Of a stretch of 64,000 nucleotides of DNA, positions 1-11,513 are shown piece after piece. Each line of letters begins with the position of its first letter. Positions within the stretch are counted from its first letter, which is position 1. Below the pieces are notes generated by a model that did not search any database, was not told where the DNA came from, and worked only from the letters and a program-made list of their open reading frames with translations. A program made the position numbers and the translations under genes. Origin of the DNA: Coenobita brevimanus (lineage: Eukaryota > Arthropoda > Malacostraca > Decapoda > Coenobitidae); contig CM064664.1 in the NCBI GenBank assembly GCA_032717465.1, forward strand, positions 5,471,173 through 5,535,172, written 5' to 3'.

Positions 1-33
1 AGCTTATTGAGTTCATATTCAGATGAACCTGCG

Positions 34-127
34 GCAACAAAAACAGCAACAACAACAAAATCACCACCACCACTATCAACCACCACCACCACCACTACCA
101 ACAACAACAACAAAAACAACAACAACA
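34..127. repeat. (CAA/CCA)n low-complexity tract
   Basis: Runs of CAA, CCA and ACA trinucleotides with few interruptions. No reading frame is supported. Bases 128-396 are pyrimidine-rich and hold a direct repeat of about 19 bp (gtccttctgcctatgggtg) near 305 and 370. Nothing coding was recognised in 1-396. Confidence 0.8.
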
Positions 128-587
128 GTGTCAGTGATGGTTCAGATAAAGGCATCAAGTATTTTAGAGTTTTAGCTTGGTGGTAGGTGGGGACGCTCAC
201 CATCCACTCACTCGATGCAATGTTGCTCTCGGGTGTTTGCCCTTTCCTTTCCTCCCTCCTTTTCTTCCTTCCTCTTCCGTCTTTCTTTACTTCATTCTTT
301 CCTCGTCCTTCTGCCTATGGGTGACTTCACACTCCCTCCTTTGTCTTTCATTCTTTCTTTCATTCCAGGTCCTTCTGCCTATGGGTGAATCTACGCCAGT
401 GGTTCTTAACCTTTTTACCAGCAGTTGGTCCGTCCCTCCACGAGCCCCTTACATCCTCATCCAGCTTGATAAAATTCCCTACCAGATTTTAAAAACTGAA
501 TAGAAATGGGCGTTTTTAGTTGTTGTTTTTTTTTATTATTATTATTGAGCATGAATTCTGTGCAAACAGTATACCCAGCACATTTAA

Positions 588-2508
588 TCAGGTTACTTTC
601 TTACAAATTTGATGAGATACTTGACACTGCTTCTTAGCTACCAGATCTTGGATGCGTAGTCGAATGCCAGAGATCACACAACGTAAGTCCCCTTCATCGT
701 TCAGCCGGTTGCTGTACTTGGTCTTGACAGCAACGAGCATGGATAATGCAGCTTCACAAGATACGTGGATCCAAACATTGTCAGAATCCGAAGTGCTTGA
801 TGTGAGATCAGAGGGTAAACAGGAAGGTACTTGACCCAGAATGTCTCAAGATTCAGCACTTTGAAGTCTTCTTCAGCTGAAGAGTTGAACATTAACTCAA
901 GAAACTCCTCTTGCTCTTCAGCCGAAACATCAGCTACTTCTTACTGGAATGGGTTCCTGATGAATTTCCAGGTTTCCCTCTTCTCATTTATATCTGGGAA
1001 GTATCTGATGGATTCTACTTTCAAGTCAGTCAGATGAGTGATTATTTGTTTCCTTAACTCAGAATCAAGGTAACTGTCAACGAGAGCAGACTCGAAGTTA
1101 CTAAAACTGACTGTATTTCCAATCTGAATTTGACATTTCCAGAGGTCGAGTTTGGCCATGAAGGCTCGAATGGTGTCGTGGTGCTTGGTGATGTTGCTGT
1201 TTTTCCCTTGTAGTTTAAGGCTGATTGCATTCAGAGCTCTTTAGATGTCCACCAGGTAAGCTAGAGATAGCAGAAAGCCTTCAGACTGGAAGTTGTCACG
1301 GAGATCTGCTTGCTGCTGCGATTCTAGAAATGTTGCTACTTCTTCTCACAGTTCATAAACCCGTCCAAGCATGTTTCCCTTTGAAAGCCATCGTACATTT
1401 GTGTGAAAAAGCAAGGCTTATGTTCAAATTCCATATCCTTACAGAGCAGTTTGAGGAGACGACTGTTCAAGGTTCCAGTTTCGATAAAGTAAATTACCTT
1501 GATAGCAACGTTCAGAACATCCCTCATTTCAGCAGAGTTCTGGATGCTAAGGCTTCACGATGAAGTATGCAGTGTATACCAACAGCAGATAGACTTCTTT
1601 CTTTCACCCTTGTTATGAATCCAGACTGCAGACCAAGCATGGCTGGAGCTCCATCAATACACGCCCCTATCAGCAAGTCCCAGGAGAGTTGATTTCCCAG
1701 AAAAAATTTTGATACCACATAAGAAATAATCTGCTGCTGTTGTACAACTTTCCATGGGGTGGCAGAAGAGCATTTCCTCCTTTACGTTGTTGCCTGACAC
1801 GAAACGAGCATACATCAGTAGTTGAGAACACTGAGCGATGGTAGTCGTTTCGTCACACTGAATGGCAAATACAGGAGAAGCTCTTACTTGGGCAAGGGGG
1901 GCGCGGTAGCACAGTGGTAGCGCGCCGGACTCGTAATCGGGGGATTGCGAGTTCGAGCCTCGCCCGGGCTGCCGTGCCGGGAGTGGTAGCTCGCTCCTGT
2001 AACCCTAGCGGGGCTATATAGTCCAATACAGGGCTTAGCTCGGGGGAACTCCATTTTTTTCTTACTTGGGCAAGAATTTGATTTTTGATGTCTTGAGACA
2101 TTTCATCGATCCTTCCCTTGAAGGTATTGTTTGACAGAAATTTGGGAAAGCTTGTTTGCACTGTCTTTCCCCAGAACGAGTTCTCCTGCAAGCAGTAGAC
2201 TTTGGTTTTGTGGGAGACTCTCCGATGTTATGGCTCTTCTTGCACTTTGCAATCAACAAGGCGATCTCATAGGAAGCCTCAACAACCTTTGAAGTTTGTT
2301 GCCGAAATGCCCCACTGCCGTCCATCTTAGCTTGCTTCAAGAATTATTTTTTTGTTTCAATGAATGCCTTGGGCTTGTCGGCAAGAGCAGGATGTGTTGT
2401 CTTCAAGTGGCGTTCCAAGCGTGAGGGCCGCATTTGATCATTACTCAGAGTCTTGTAATATATCATACACTGGGGGACCTGTGTGTCACCCTTTTGAAGT
2501 GACACGAA
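588..2508 (-). pseudogene. hAT/ZBED5-like transposase pseudogene
   Basis: Transposase of the ZBED/GTF2IRD2-like hAT group, which would cut and paste the hAT element. Read from right to left, the N-terminal BED finger is seen near 2350-2480 (QCMIYYKTL...RLERHLKTTH). The usual second Cys of its C-x2-C pair is Tyr (TGT to TAT). Next come the catalytic-core block with ACIDGAPAMLG and IHCILHREALAS (about 1560-1680), the LNSRLLKLL block (about 1340-1500), and the C-terminal dimerisation part with FGSTYL and KTKYSNRL (about 620-780), ending at a TGA at 588-590. Several frameshifts break the frame, and a SINE sits in it at 1897-2059. The start codon is not identifiable. It is decayed and certainly inactive. 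Confidence 0.8.
1897..2059 (+). mobile_element. tRNA-derived SINE
   Basis: A 163-bp insertion flanked by a perfect 15-bp duplication, tcttacttgggcaag (1882-1896 and 2060-2074). The head looks like a tRNA: A box tagcacagtgg, anticodon loop ctcgtaa (anticodon CGT, threonine-like), T arm gcgag-ttcgagc-ctcgc. An unrelated body of about 80 bp follows and ends in a T run. It lies inside the hAT transposase pseudogene, so it is younger than that gene. A functional tRNA gene is excluded by the fused body and the target duplication. Confidence 0.9.
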
Positions 2509-2619
2509 TCTAGATTGATATATTAATCAAGATACATCTGCTTCTTTGCACTCATTCGGAATTATTTGATGTGCAGCGGACAACGCAAATCTGTGAGCAA
2601 AACATAAGGCACGTGGAAG

Positions 2620-3125
2620 CTACGATAATTATCACCATATGATTAGAAACACCAAAACATGATTATTAACAAACGCAACATGATCATAAACACCACAACA
2701 TGACGATAATCACAACCACATGATCAATGCCAAACACAACATGATCATAAACACCAGAACATGACGATAATCACAACCACATGATCAATAACAAACACAA
2801 CATGATCATAAACACTACATGATCATAAACACCACCACATGATCATTAACAAACATCACGTGATGATAAACACCACCTAATTATTAACAAACATCACAAC
2901 ATGATCATAAGCACCACTACATGATCATAACACCACCACATGATTTACAGACATCACAACATTGTCATTAGCATCAATACATGATCATAAACACCACATG
3001 ATTATTAACAAACACCACAACTTTATAATAAACACCACATCATGATCATAAACACAACATGATTATTAAGAAACTAATCAACATGATCATAAACATTACC
3101 ATAACCACCATATGATTTTAAGCAC
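2620..3125. repeat. AT-rich minisatellite, catgatcataaacaccac-type units
   Basis: Many imperfect head-to-tail units of about 17-24 bp built on catgatcataaacaccac, with variants containing attattaacaaa. It lies in the region upstream of the hAT transposase pseudogene. No coding potential. Confidence 0.85.
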
Positions 3126-3722
3126 ACCAGCTACTAATAAAATACAATCGGAATTCAAAACTTGCGAAGAACAGAGCAGCATATGCGTGTTCACATGTTT
3201 TAAGGCCGCTTAAACCATTTTTAGGTATATAAAACAACTGAGATAAAACATACCCCAACAGGCTTAACTGAAGAAATATATGACATTCTGAGGCCAGCTA
3301 GCATTGTGCACAGACCTCCGACCTGTGTGTCTCGCATACTGGACTTTACCTCATTCATAGAGGAAGGCTTTTTTGCTGTTTTCCCCACTTTTTGCCTTTT
3401 GGGACTTAGTCTCTGGTACTGAAGAGAATTTTTGCATTTTACAGTTTTTGACTGGGACTGTGTCTCAGACACTGACTTTGTTTTACGGCCTGCCACTTAG
3501 TGTCCCTCACTGTAATACGAAGCTGAACCCTGAAGGGGTGCCGTTAGGGCACTACCATGAAGGGGGGCCTTTAGAGGCCTGGTCATAGGAGGCAGTGAGG
3601 GTGGCTCTGATAGAATAGGAAAGACCCTCACGGGGCAGTGACAGGTCTCCTATAGCCCCCTTTAGAGGACGGGGAGGTTAGGCACCTGCCACTGTAGGGA
3701 CTGGCCATTTATTTTTTTCCCC

Positions 3723-5607
3723 ATGATGTCAGCCTCTAAAGGGGCAACACGTACACCAAATGCAAGAGGCTCCACTGTCCCACAGCGCATGGCAGGAACT
3801 TCAAGGTTTCCCCCCAAGGGCCCTTCTCCTGTGCAGACAAAGTCAGGACTGAACAAGCCAGGCTGTCTTGTCACTCTGTCATCTTTGAAACGTCCTCGAC
3901 ATATCGCTCCTACACGAGAAAATAAACGACCAACGCCAATTAATAGGGCTACACCTGTCACTGATCCTGATACAGACCACAGTGGTGCTTCTGGGGATGA
4001 AGACAACCTCGTTGTCCGTATGGACATCTTCGCCTACGCGGTCTCCATCCTGCAACAATGGTGGCCATCCCATGACCACAGCCACTAATGGTAAGAACAC
4101 CATTGCTGAATCTCGCCCTCACTGCAGCCACTCAAGACCTCCTGCCCCTTCAGTTGCAAAGGTTCATCCCACCATTGACGTCAATACAGAAGATGATGGC
4201 TTCTCCACCGTCTCACACAGGAGCAAACGTAACAGACAACAACCAGGCTCCACACCCAACACAAGTACTCTTGCTCCACGTTCCACCCAGACTTTGGGAA
4301 ACGACGGAGCCTCTGCACCGTGCCCTACCTACCAGTGACGACCAGATACTGTGAGGAGACTCCCTGCTGAGTCGGTGAGGCTTCAGCCCCCTTCTCCGAC
4401 CACATATCCTGCCTTCCTTGTCCAATCCTCCTTTTCCACGACCATCGAGTTAGTCATGGCTCTGAAGGCAGAACGCCCCAACCTCCGGTTCAGGACATCT
4501 CAGAGGAGAGACTGTAGCATCATACTCATACCTCTAGACGACACCTCCCTCATTATTCTCCGAACCTGCAACACCGTCAATGGCCACCGCATCACTATTC
4601 AGGAAGTCGACCCGAGCCTCAACACCAGGAGGGTTATCCTGATGGGGTACAATCTCTGGCAACCTCTCGATCCCATCCTGTGACACCCCCAGGTGGAAGG
4701 TGCCACGAGATGCCAGTCAAAAGGAGTATTTACGAGGCAAGTCCTTCTCAACCTGAGAGGCCCTGTACCACAAAGTCTCGACCTCAGCAACTGGGGCACA
4801 TATTATCTCTGGCCCTACTCCCATAAGCCAGTTCGGTGTTTCAAATGCCAACAGTTTGGGCACCACCAGACGAACTGCACACGCCCACCGATGTGTGCAA
4901 TATGAAGTGGCCAACACGACACCACTAAGTGCCTCAACAAACTCAAATCAAATGAGCCTGTGGCAGCGAAATCCCCGAACTGTGGGAAAGGCCATCATGC
5001 CTGGAACTGGTCCTGCCTTGCCCACCTGGAGAGGGTCCAGAGGAGTATGGAGGGGCAAGCAAACTGGGTCAAAGAGAAGTTGAAGGTCGCACCTGCCCCC
5101 CCAGGCACGTTTGTCTGGGGTCAACAGCAGACCACCACACACGACCTCCCATCGGAGAGCGAATTTACTCCACTCCCAATTGGCCATCAACCTCCCTCGA
5201 TCACACTGGATGTTCAACGTCCGATTCCATCACCTCCTGCCACAATCCCTCAGAACATGATAGTTTCCTCCACTCTACCAAGGGCCTCTTCCCAGGTGAG
5301 CTCAACTGTCACATCAACTGCCACCCAAACCAGCACCGAGATCTGCCCAGGGCAAATAATTGTCGACCGGGAGGCCCTCCGCCTCTTCGGCCGGGAACTA
5401 GGGAAAGCCATCCTGTCTGTCATTGGGCAGCAACTGGGTCGTCCTTTGGACTCCAGACCGATAGGACCAGTGGTGGACAGGCTGATGGACGACTGGTTAC
5501 AAGACCCTTACCTCTCTTCCAAGACCCAGACACTCCCCTCAAGAGGCCAGCCAGATCTAGTGACCATTCCCTCTGGGATTGCAGGAAGCTCTCCCTTCCC
5601 CACATGA
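3723..5607 (+). pseudogene. I-element ORF1 (gag-like, CCHC) pseudogene
   Basis: Encodes the nucleic-acid-binding ORF1 protein of the LINE. It is Pro/Ser/Thr-rich at the N-terminus. A set of zinc knuckles starts near 4838. The first is intact (CFKCQQFGHHQTNC, C-x2-C-x4-H-x4-C). In the second, the second Cys position is a TGA stop (about 4903-4905). In the third, the first Cys is Ser (KSPNCGKGHHAWNWSC). At least two frameshifts occur before the knuckles. The last open stretch is 4960-5607. Its end near 5600-5830 merges into the ORF2 start in another frame. Confidence 0.7.
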
Positions 5608-8289
5608 CCTTCTACAGCAGCCATCCCGTCCCCACACTCCTGCGTCTCTACCGCGGAGGGGGAAGGCGAGGGACACCAACAGACGGTCAGAGTTCGTGGA
5701 ATCCAACACGAGGCACAGACCTCAATCTAGGTCACCTTTGACGACTGTAGTTCACCCGTTGACAGACGACCTAAACCGATCCAGCATGCCTCTGACTGAC
5801 GGACACATCCCTGGTCTCCCAGACCCCCCAGACCCCATAAGCTCAGGTTCCTGCAATGGAACACCTGCGGGGCCAGGTGCAAATGGGCCATACTAGAGGA
5901 GGCTGTCCTCCGGGTTGGAGTGGACATCATTCTCTTCCAAGTGACCCTTGTCCCGGACCACCTTCCATTCAGGATCAGGGGATTTACCTCCTTTTTATTA
6001 CCATTCGTCCGCAATGGCCCGCAATGGCCCCCTGGGTTGCACTATTTTGGTACGGGACCAAATCCTCGCCACACTCATCCAACCTACACCTCAATGTGGG
6101 GACAGAGTGGAGGTCCAGGATGTCACCATCTCCCTTGCTAAAATTATGCTCACGGTCTTCAATATATACTGCAGGCCTCATCCATCTACGGAACTCGACC
6201 TCGGAGAACTATTTACACTCGCCGACTCTGAGCCACTTCTCATTGGAGGGGACTTCAATGCCCACCATCAATGCCTTGGATCCCTGTCCACTATTAATCA
6301 GGCTGGACGGCATGTGGTCAAACTGCTGGACACGGCGGGTGGGATAATGCTTGTAAATGACACTGCCATACCTACGCATCTACAGGGGGGTCGACTTGAC
6401 TTGACATTTACCTCTGCAGCTCTTGCGTCCTCTGCCCAGTGGGATATTCATCCTACTCTCACCTCTGACCATCATGCCCTTCTATACTCCCTCGATCTAG
6501 TGGCCTTACCTGATCCACCAGGACCACCCACCAGATGGGATACCAGGAAAGCAGACTGGCCACTTTTCAGGTCCACCCTCGATCGACTCCTGTCATCTCC
6601 GCAGCCTTTTGATGATCTTGATGCGCACGAGCCACACATTGTGTCTGCTATACAGACTGCGGGAAGGGCTGCCATGCCAAAAACCACTAACTGCCCACAC
6701 TGCTACAAAGACTGCTGGTTTTACTGTGAGAGGGTTCAAGAGTTGAGCCAAAGACTCAACAGGGCCAAGAAGCTCTACAGGGCCAACCCCACCCCTGACC
6801 AACGATTCTTACAGGCAGTGTTTCACCTTACCACCAGGAGAAAAATCAAATAAAGGAAAAGAACTGGTTAAAATGGTGTCGCTCCCTTTGTGCTCATACC
6901 ACTTTGGGTACAATGTGGCTAAGACTTGGGGCTATCTCAACGGGACCCCCAGCCTGACCCCCCTCTCACCCCAACCCGCAAGGTGAGGCTGAGCGCCTGG
7001 CCACCACTTTCACGGAGCACACTTCTAGACATCTCCCGGAACCGACTAGGCTGCGACAAGAAGCCCTCCACCATGTGCGTGAGCCTCTCATTCTTAATGC
7101 CAAAGATCAACAGGGGCCAATAAATACCCCCTTCACTCTTCATGAATTTGAGGATGCACTGAAGACAGGCACTAACACTGCACCTGGACTGGATGGCATC
7201 ACATATTCGATGCTTTCTCATACTGGCCCTGCAGCACCGGTGGCCATCCTTGCCCTACTTAACCACTCCTGGCGGGAGGGTCGACTCCCCAATGTTTGGA
7301 AAAGGGCGGCCATAACACCAGTACCTAAACCCAAGGCTCCAGGCTCCTTTTGACCGATCTCCCTCCTGAGCTGTCTCAGTAAGACAGCTGAACGCATGGT
7401 GTTATGCCGTCTCCTGTGGCACTCTCCAACCATGCACAGCCATCTTTTTGCCTATATCCGTGGGAGGGGCGCGGCTGAGTGCCTGGCGACCTTTCTCACT
7501 GAACTCAGGGATGGCAAAGGACTGGCAGTTTTCCTTGATTAAGAAAAGGCTTTCAAGCTCGCCTGCCCTGAAGCCATTCTTGCCACCCTTGTTTGCAAGG
7601 GTGTAGGAGGATGCCTCCTCAGTTGGCTTTAGAACTTTCTCAAGGACAGAGAGGCCCTGGTAACTTTCAGGGGTGCACTTCGTCCTACAATCAACATTGC
7701 AATGGCACGCCACATGGGAGCACACTCAGCCCGACTCTCTTCGATGTCTTGATCGAAAACCTTTTACAGGTGGACCTCGGGCCTGAGGCGCGACTCCTCA
7801 TTTATGCAGGTGATCTGGCCCTGATCATTACTAATGGACATTACTGGACCCGCGCCCAACGTGCCCTATCACGCCTCCACCTAGCGTGTGCTGATCTCAG
7901 GCTTAAGATCAACCCCGAGAAAACTAAGGCTCTACCAATTGGTATCCATACGCCTCGACAGCGCCTTTCCTTGGGTACTGCCCCTGTAGACTATGTGACC
8001 ACTCACCTCTGTCTGGGGGTGTTGTTTGACTCACGACTCGCCTTCCACAAGGAGGTCCAGTACTTAACCCTTTAACCGCGGGTATTGTTTTGGTCTGACT
8101 GTCCTCTCCCGCGGGAGTTTCAGCCAAATGTAAACAAACCTTTAAACCTTAATAACTCTGCACAGAATAAAGCTAGAGAAAAAAATAAGGTACCATTAGA
8201 AAGTACTAACCTTCAGCTTTCCATTGATGTAGGTTTCATGACTTTGTTGACTTTCACAGGACGGGCAGTGCCGTTAGAAGTGAGGGGTG

Positions 8290-8825
8290 TAAAATCACTA
8301 TTTTTCGCTCACACATCATTACCTTCGCTCATACACCATTACCAAATGCCAACCTCATTCTGATAATAATACTATAAACATATATGAACACTGCACATAC
8401 GATAAACACCCACTCTGTGTTCACTGAGGCAGGTAAAAGGCACTGTAATTACCTGCACTTCACTGCCACATCAGCGGTGTTGTAATCATTATTTTTCGCT
8501 CACACACCATTACCAAATGCCAACCTCATTCTGATAATAATACTATAAACATATATGAACACTGCACATACGATAAACACCCACTCTGTGTTCACTGAGG
8601 CAGGTAAAAGGCACTGTAATTGCCTGCACTTCACTGCCACATCAGCGGTGTTGTAATCACTATTTTTCGCTCACACACCATTACCAAATGCCAATCACAT
8701 TCTGATAATAATACTATAAACATATATGAACACTGCACATACGATAAACACCCACTCTGTGTTCACTGAGACAGGTAAAAGGCACTGTAATTGCCTGCAC
8801 TTCACTGCCACATCAGCATGTGTTG
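8290..8825 (+). repeat. 171-bp tandem repeat, three copies
   Basis: The block containing atttttcgctcacac...acataaacaccc...cactgccacatcagcg recurs starting near 8300, 8491 and 8662. The second-to-third period is 171 bp. The first copy has an extra segment of about 20 bp. Copies are nearly identical, so the amplification is young relative to the MITE or has been homogenised. Confidence 0.85.
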
Positions 8826-8865
8826 TCACTCACACAGCTGGACAGATACTGATGCGCGCTTGGTC

Positions 8866-8942
8866 AGGGGTGGGGTGGGGGGCCCAGGGGGTGGGAGGTG
8901 GGGCCCCAGGGGGGGAAGAGGGAGGTGGGGGTCGGCTGGAGT
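8866..8942 (+). repeat. G-rich tract, potential G-quadruplex
   Basis: At least eight runs of three or more G within about 75 bp (ggggtggggggcccaggggg and similar), inside the TTAA MITE. Folding was not tested. Confidence 0.6.
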
Positions 8943-9126
8943 GAAAGAACTTAATAGCTACTCTCCCTTGAAACAATTGGCGCACGGAAAAAACGCGGGG
9001 TATTCAAAATATTCACAAACATTCGAGAATGACACCCGCGGTTTGGTCCAGTTTTTGCAACGTCATTCTGGAATGACACCCGCGGTTAAAGGGTTAAAGG
9101 ACCGAACAAAGCTGCACCTCAGTGTG

Positions 9127-11513
9127 TTAACCGCTTAACCGCGGGGCGTCACTTTCGTGACGCTTGGGAGCAAGGGATCATACCACGGGGAGTCGCTTTT
9201 GTGATTCTGTGTTATTTTGAATTCACCTGGGCTTCCAAGTGGGGGCTTGTATCATCTATCAGCACTGCCAATGTCCAACACTAGTCAGCACTCCTAATCT
9301 CATCTGTATCCTCATCCATTGTTGACAATTTAGCCATTTCTCCCCGTTCTTGACTCCCCTCCCTACCTCCCCCTCCATTACCCTATCCTCTCGTCTGCCC
9401 GGCCGTGCTACGCTAAGTAAATCTTCCCTGGAATTTTTCACTGATTTCATCCATTGAAATAAGCCCTATGCCCTATTCTTATACCAAATAATATATACAA
9501 GAAAGAAATAAGGTAAATGAGAGTGCCATACACCTGGAATTGGCTAATTATCACCTGACAACACCTCACATGCACTCGTTCGCTAATTTTCGCTGTTTTT
9601 TTTCCCTTGAAATATGCAGTATAATCTATTTTCGTAATAAATATACATGTAAGGAGGGAAGGGAGAAGCCTAAGTGATATTTACATTCACCTGGAACTAC
9701 CTAATTTATAATGTATTGTCTAGATTTCCTGCCAATCATTTCAGTGCTATACATAGCTGTTTCAAGAGCTAACATTGGTAGCACTAAATATCCCCTAAGT
9801 AAGCCTCTACCACGGCCCTCCCTTATCAGTTTACTCTCATCTTCCGAAGTAGAGGTACGTCTGTTTCTTCTTGCTGACTTCAGGGACTTTTTCACCCCCA
9901 TGCAAAGGGCCCTGTGACCTTTACCCCCTACTAAACCTCGTGTGGAAAGAGGTAAAGGGCTGACAATTGATAAAAGAGTGACTACGATCTTTCTATTGAG
10001 TAAAACAGTGCAAGTGGAATTGTAAATAATGTGTAAATAATGTGTAAACATCAAGTGAAAGTAATGAATGTAAATATACGTGAACAATGGAAAATAGTTT
10101 TATAAGTTACTTCAAGTGACAGTGCATAACACAGTGTAAATAAAATAGAAATGTAAATAACGTAAATAAAATAGAGAACGTAAATAGAAATGTAAATGAG
10201 TAGTATTATAAGAATACGAGTATATACCCTAGGAGTAATGAAAGTGAAAGTTTCACTCTAGCATGTCTGAATACTATGAGTTATGAGAGTGAAGATGAAA
10301 ATGACATTCACTCTCAATGCTAGTATACAGGACGAGAAAGTGAATGCTACGTATTTTACTGAAAGAAATTGAATTCCTACAGTGACAATAAACTAATACT
10401 ACTGAAGGAAACTTATGGATAAAGACTGTAGATATATATAAGTGTTATATAGTAATAGAAATATAAAGTGTGAGGGGTTTTATGAATAATAAATGACAGA
10501 GTACCAAGAGCAAACTAGCCCAAGTGTGACGGTCAGACGCGCTCGTAATTTTCATTGCTTTCACAGTGTTTTTTTTTTTGGAGTATGGATCCCAAACTAC
10601 TTGAAAATCATAGAGTAGTGTTTATAGTGTTAATATCAGGCTGTGGTAATCGTATTACGGTGTCATAAAGACTTTGTAGTTACTTGTAGAGAAGTTATAT
10701 ATATTAGACTTGTGGACGAGCGGTTGTTATGCTTGAGTAGCTTTGTGAGTAGATAATCTTCTTTTCCATTTGTCATGTAGTGACAGGAGAGGTAAAGAAT
10801 AGTATGGGACTATTTTTATTTGTCTTGGAAATATTAACAAGTCTCTCACACAGAGCGAAGTATAAAGTAGAGTCCCGCTAGCTATCTCTCTGTCTCGCTC
10901 TCTCTGTCTCTCTCTCAAGTTGCTAAGCCCTTCTCCCTGCGACCTGTCTGTTCTATGGCCTGTCTCCTTCTGCCCTCGCTTTCCTAAATTCTGGTGAAAC
11001 CGGAGACGTATCACGTGTGTTCCTTGTGAGTGGAAAGTTCTAGAAGCCTGTGTGTGAGTATGTGTGTATGTGTGTGTATGGTCACTAGGCGCTGTCGTGT
11101 GCCTATAAAGCATTCCTTGAGTTAAGAGTGTGTAAGCATGTTTAGCATTGCTCGATTCTCGCAGGCACAGTACCTTATCATCTGACTCCCTGCTTCTATC
11201 TGTCTCTCTATCTATCTATCTATTATGATTTGTAATTATAATATGGAGTCCTAACAACGGTTTGTCGGGAAATGTAAAGTGGAGACTTCGTTACCCAACA
11301 TCAGAGGTCTCCACAAGTCCTATGGTAACTGACGAAGGCTCAACAAACATTCCAGGAGAAAGAGGAAGATATGTGCCATAAGCATATGTAATTTTAATAT
11401 TCTAGGACTAATAACTGATTTTTGGCAAATATTTTTTGAGAGTCTGTCGGAGCCCGAATAACCCCGCGGCACACGCAAAACATCGGTAAACATGCCCGCA
11501 GTGTAGGGGTTAA
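9127..11513. mobile_element. TTAA-flanked element, 2379 bp, non-autonomous
   Basis: TTAA at 9127-9130 and 11510-11513. The inner ends are imperfect inverted repeats: ccgcttaaccgcggg on the left, and cccctacactgcggg read inward on the right. The interior is AT-rich with repeated gtaaataa motifs (about 10020-10200). No transposase was recognised. Part of the interior (about 10880-11100, minus) resembles the gypsy LTR found at 17895. Excision to one TTAA restores the I-element frame. Confidence 0.8.

Larger units (their letters stand above)
8064..9097. mobile_element. TTAA-flanked MITE (piggyBac-like), 1026 bp
   Basis: TTAA at 8064-8067 and 9094-9097. The flanked ends are perfect inverted repeats: ttaaccctttaaccgcgggt on the left equals the reverse complement of 9078-9097. 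TTAA target duplication with CCC-starting ends is the piggyBac signature. It carries no transposase. It holds a three-copy 171-bp tandem repeat and a G-rich tract. It sits in the RT of the I element; deleting it with one TTAA keeps the RT frame open. Confidence 0.9.

Noticed and set aside
1899..1970. A functional tRNA-Thr gene
   Set aside because: It is fused to a non-tRNA body and bounded by a 15-bp target duplication, so it is the head of a SINE.
2620..3125. CRISPR-like array
   Set aside because: Units are head-to-tail, diverged and without distinct spacers; this is an AT-rich minisatellite in a eukaryotic genome.
3662..4103. Minus-strand frames over the I-element ORF1
   Set aside because: They overlap the plus-strand gag-like frames that lead to the zinc knuckles; no motif on the minus strand.
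9701..10087. A 128-codon minus-strand protein in the 2.4-kb TTAA element
   Set aside because: Low-complexity composition, no motif and no splice or start support.
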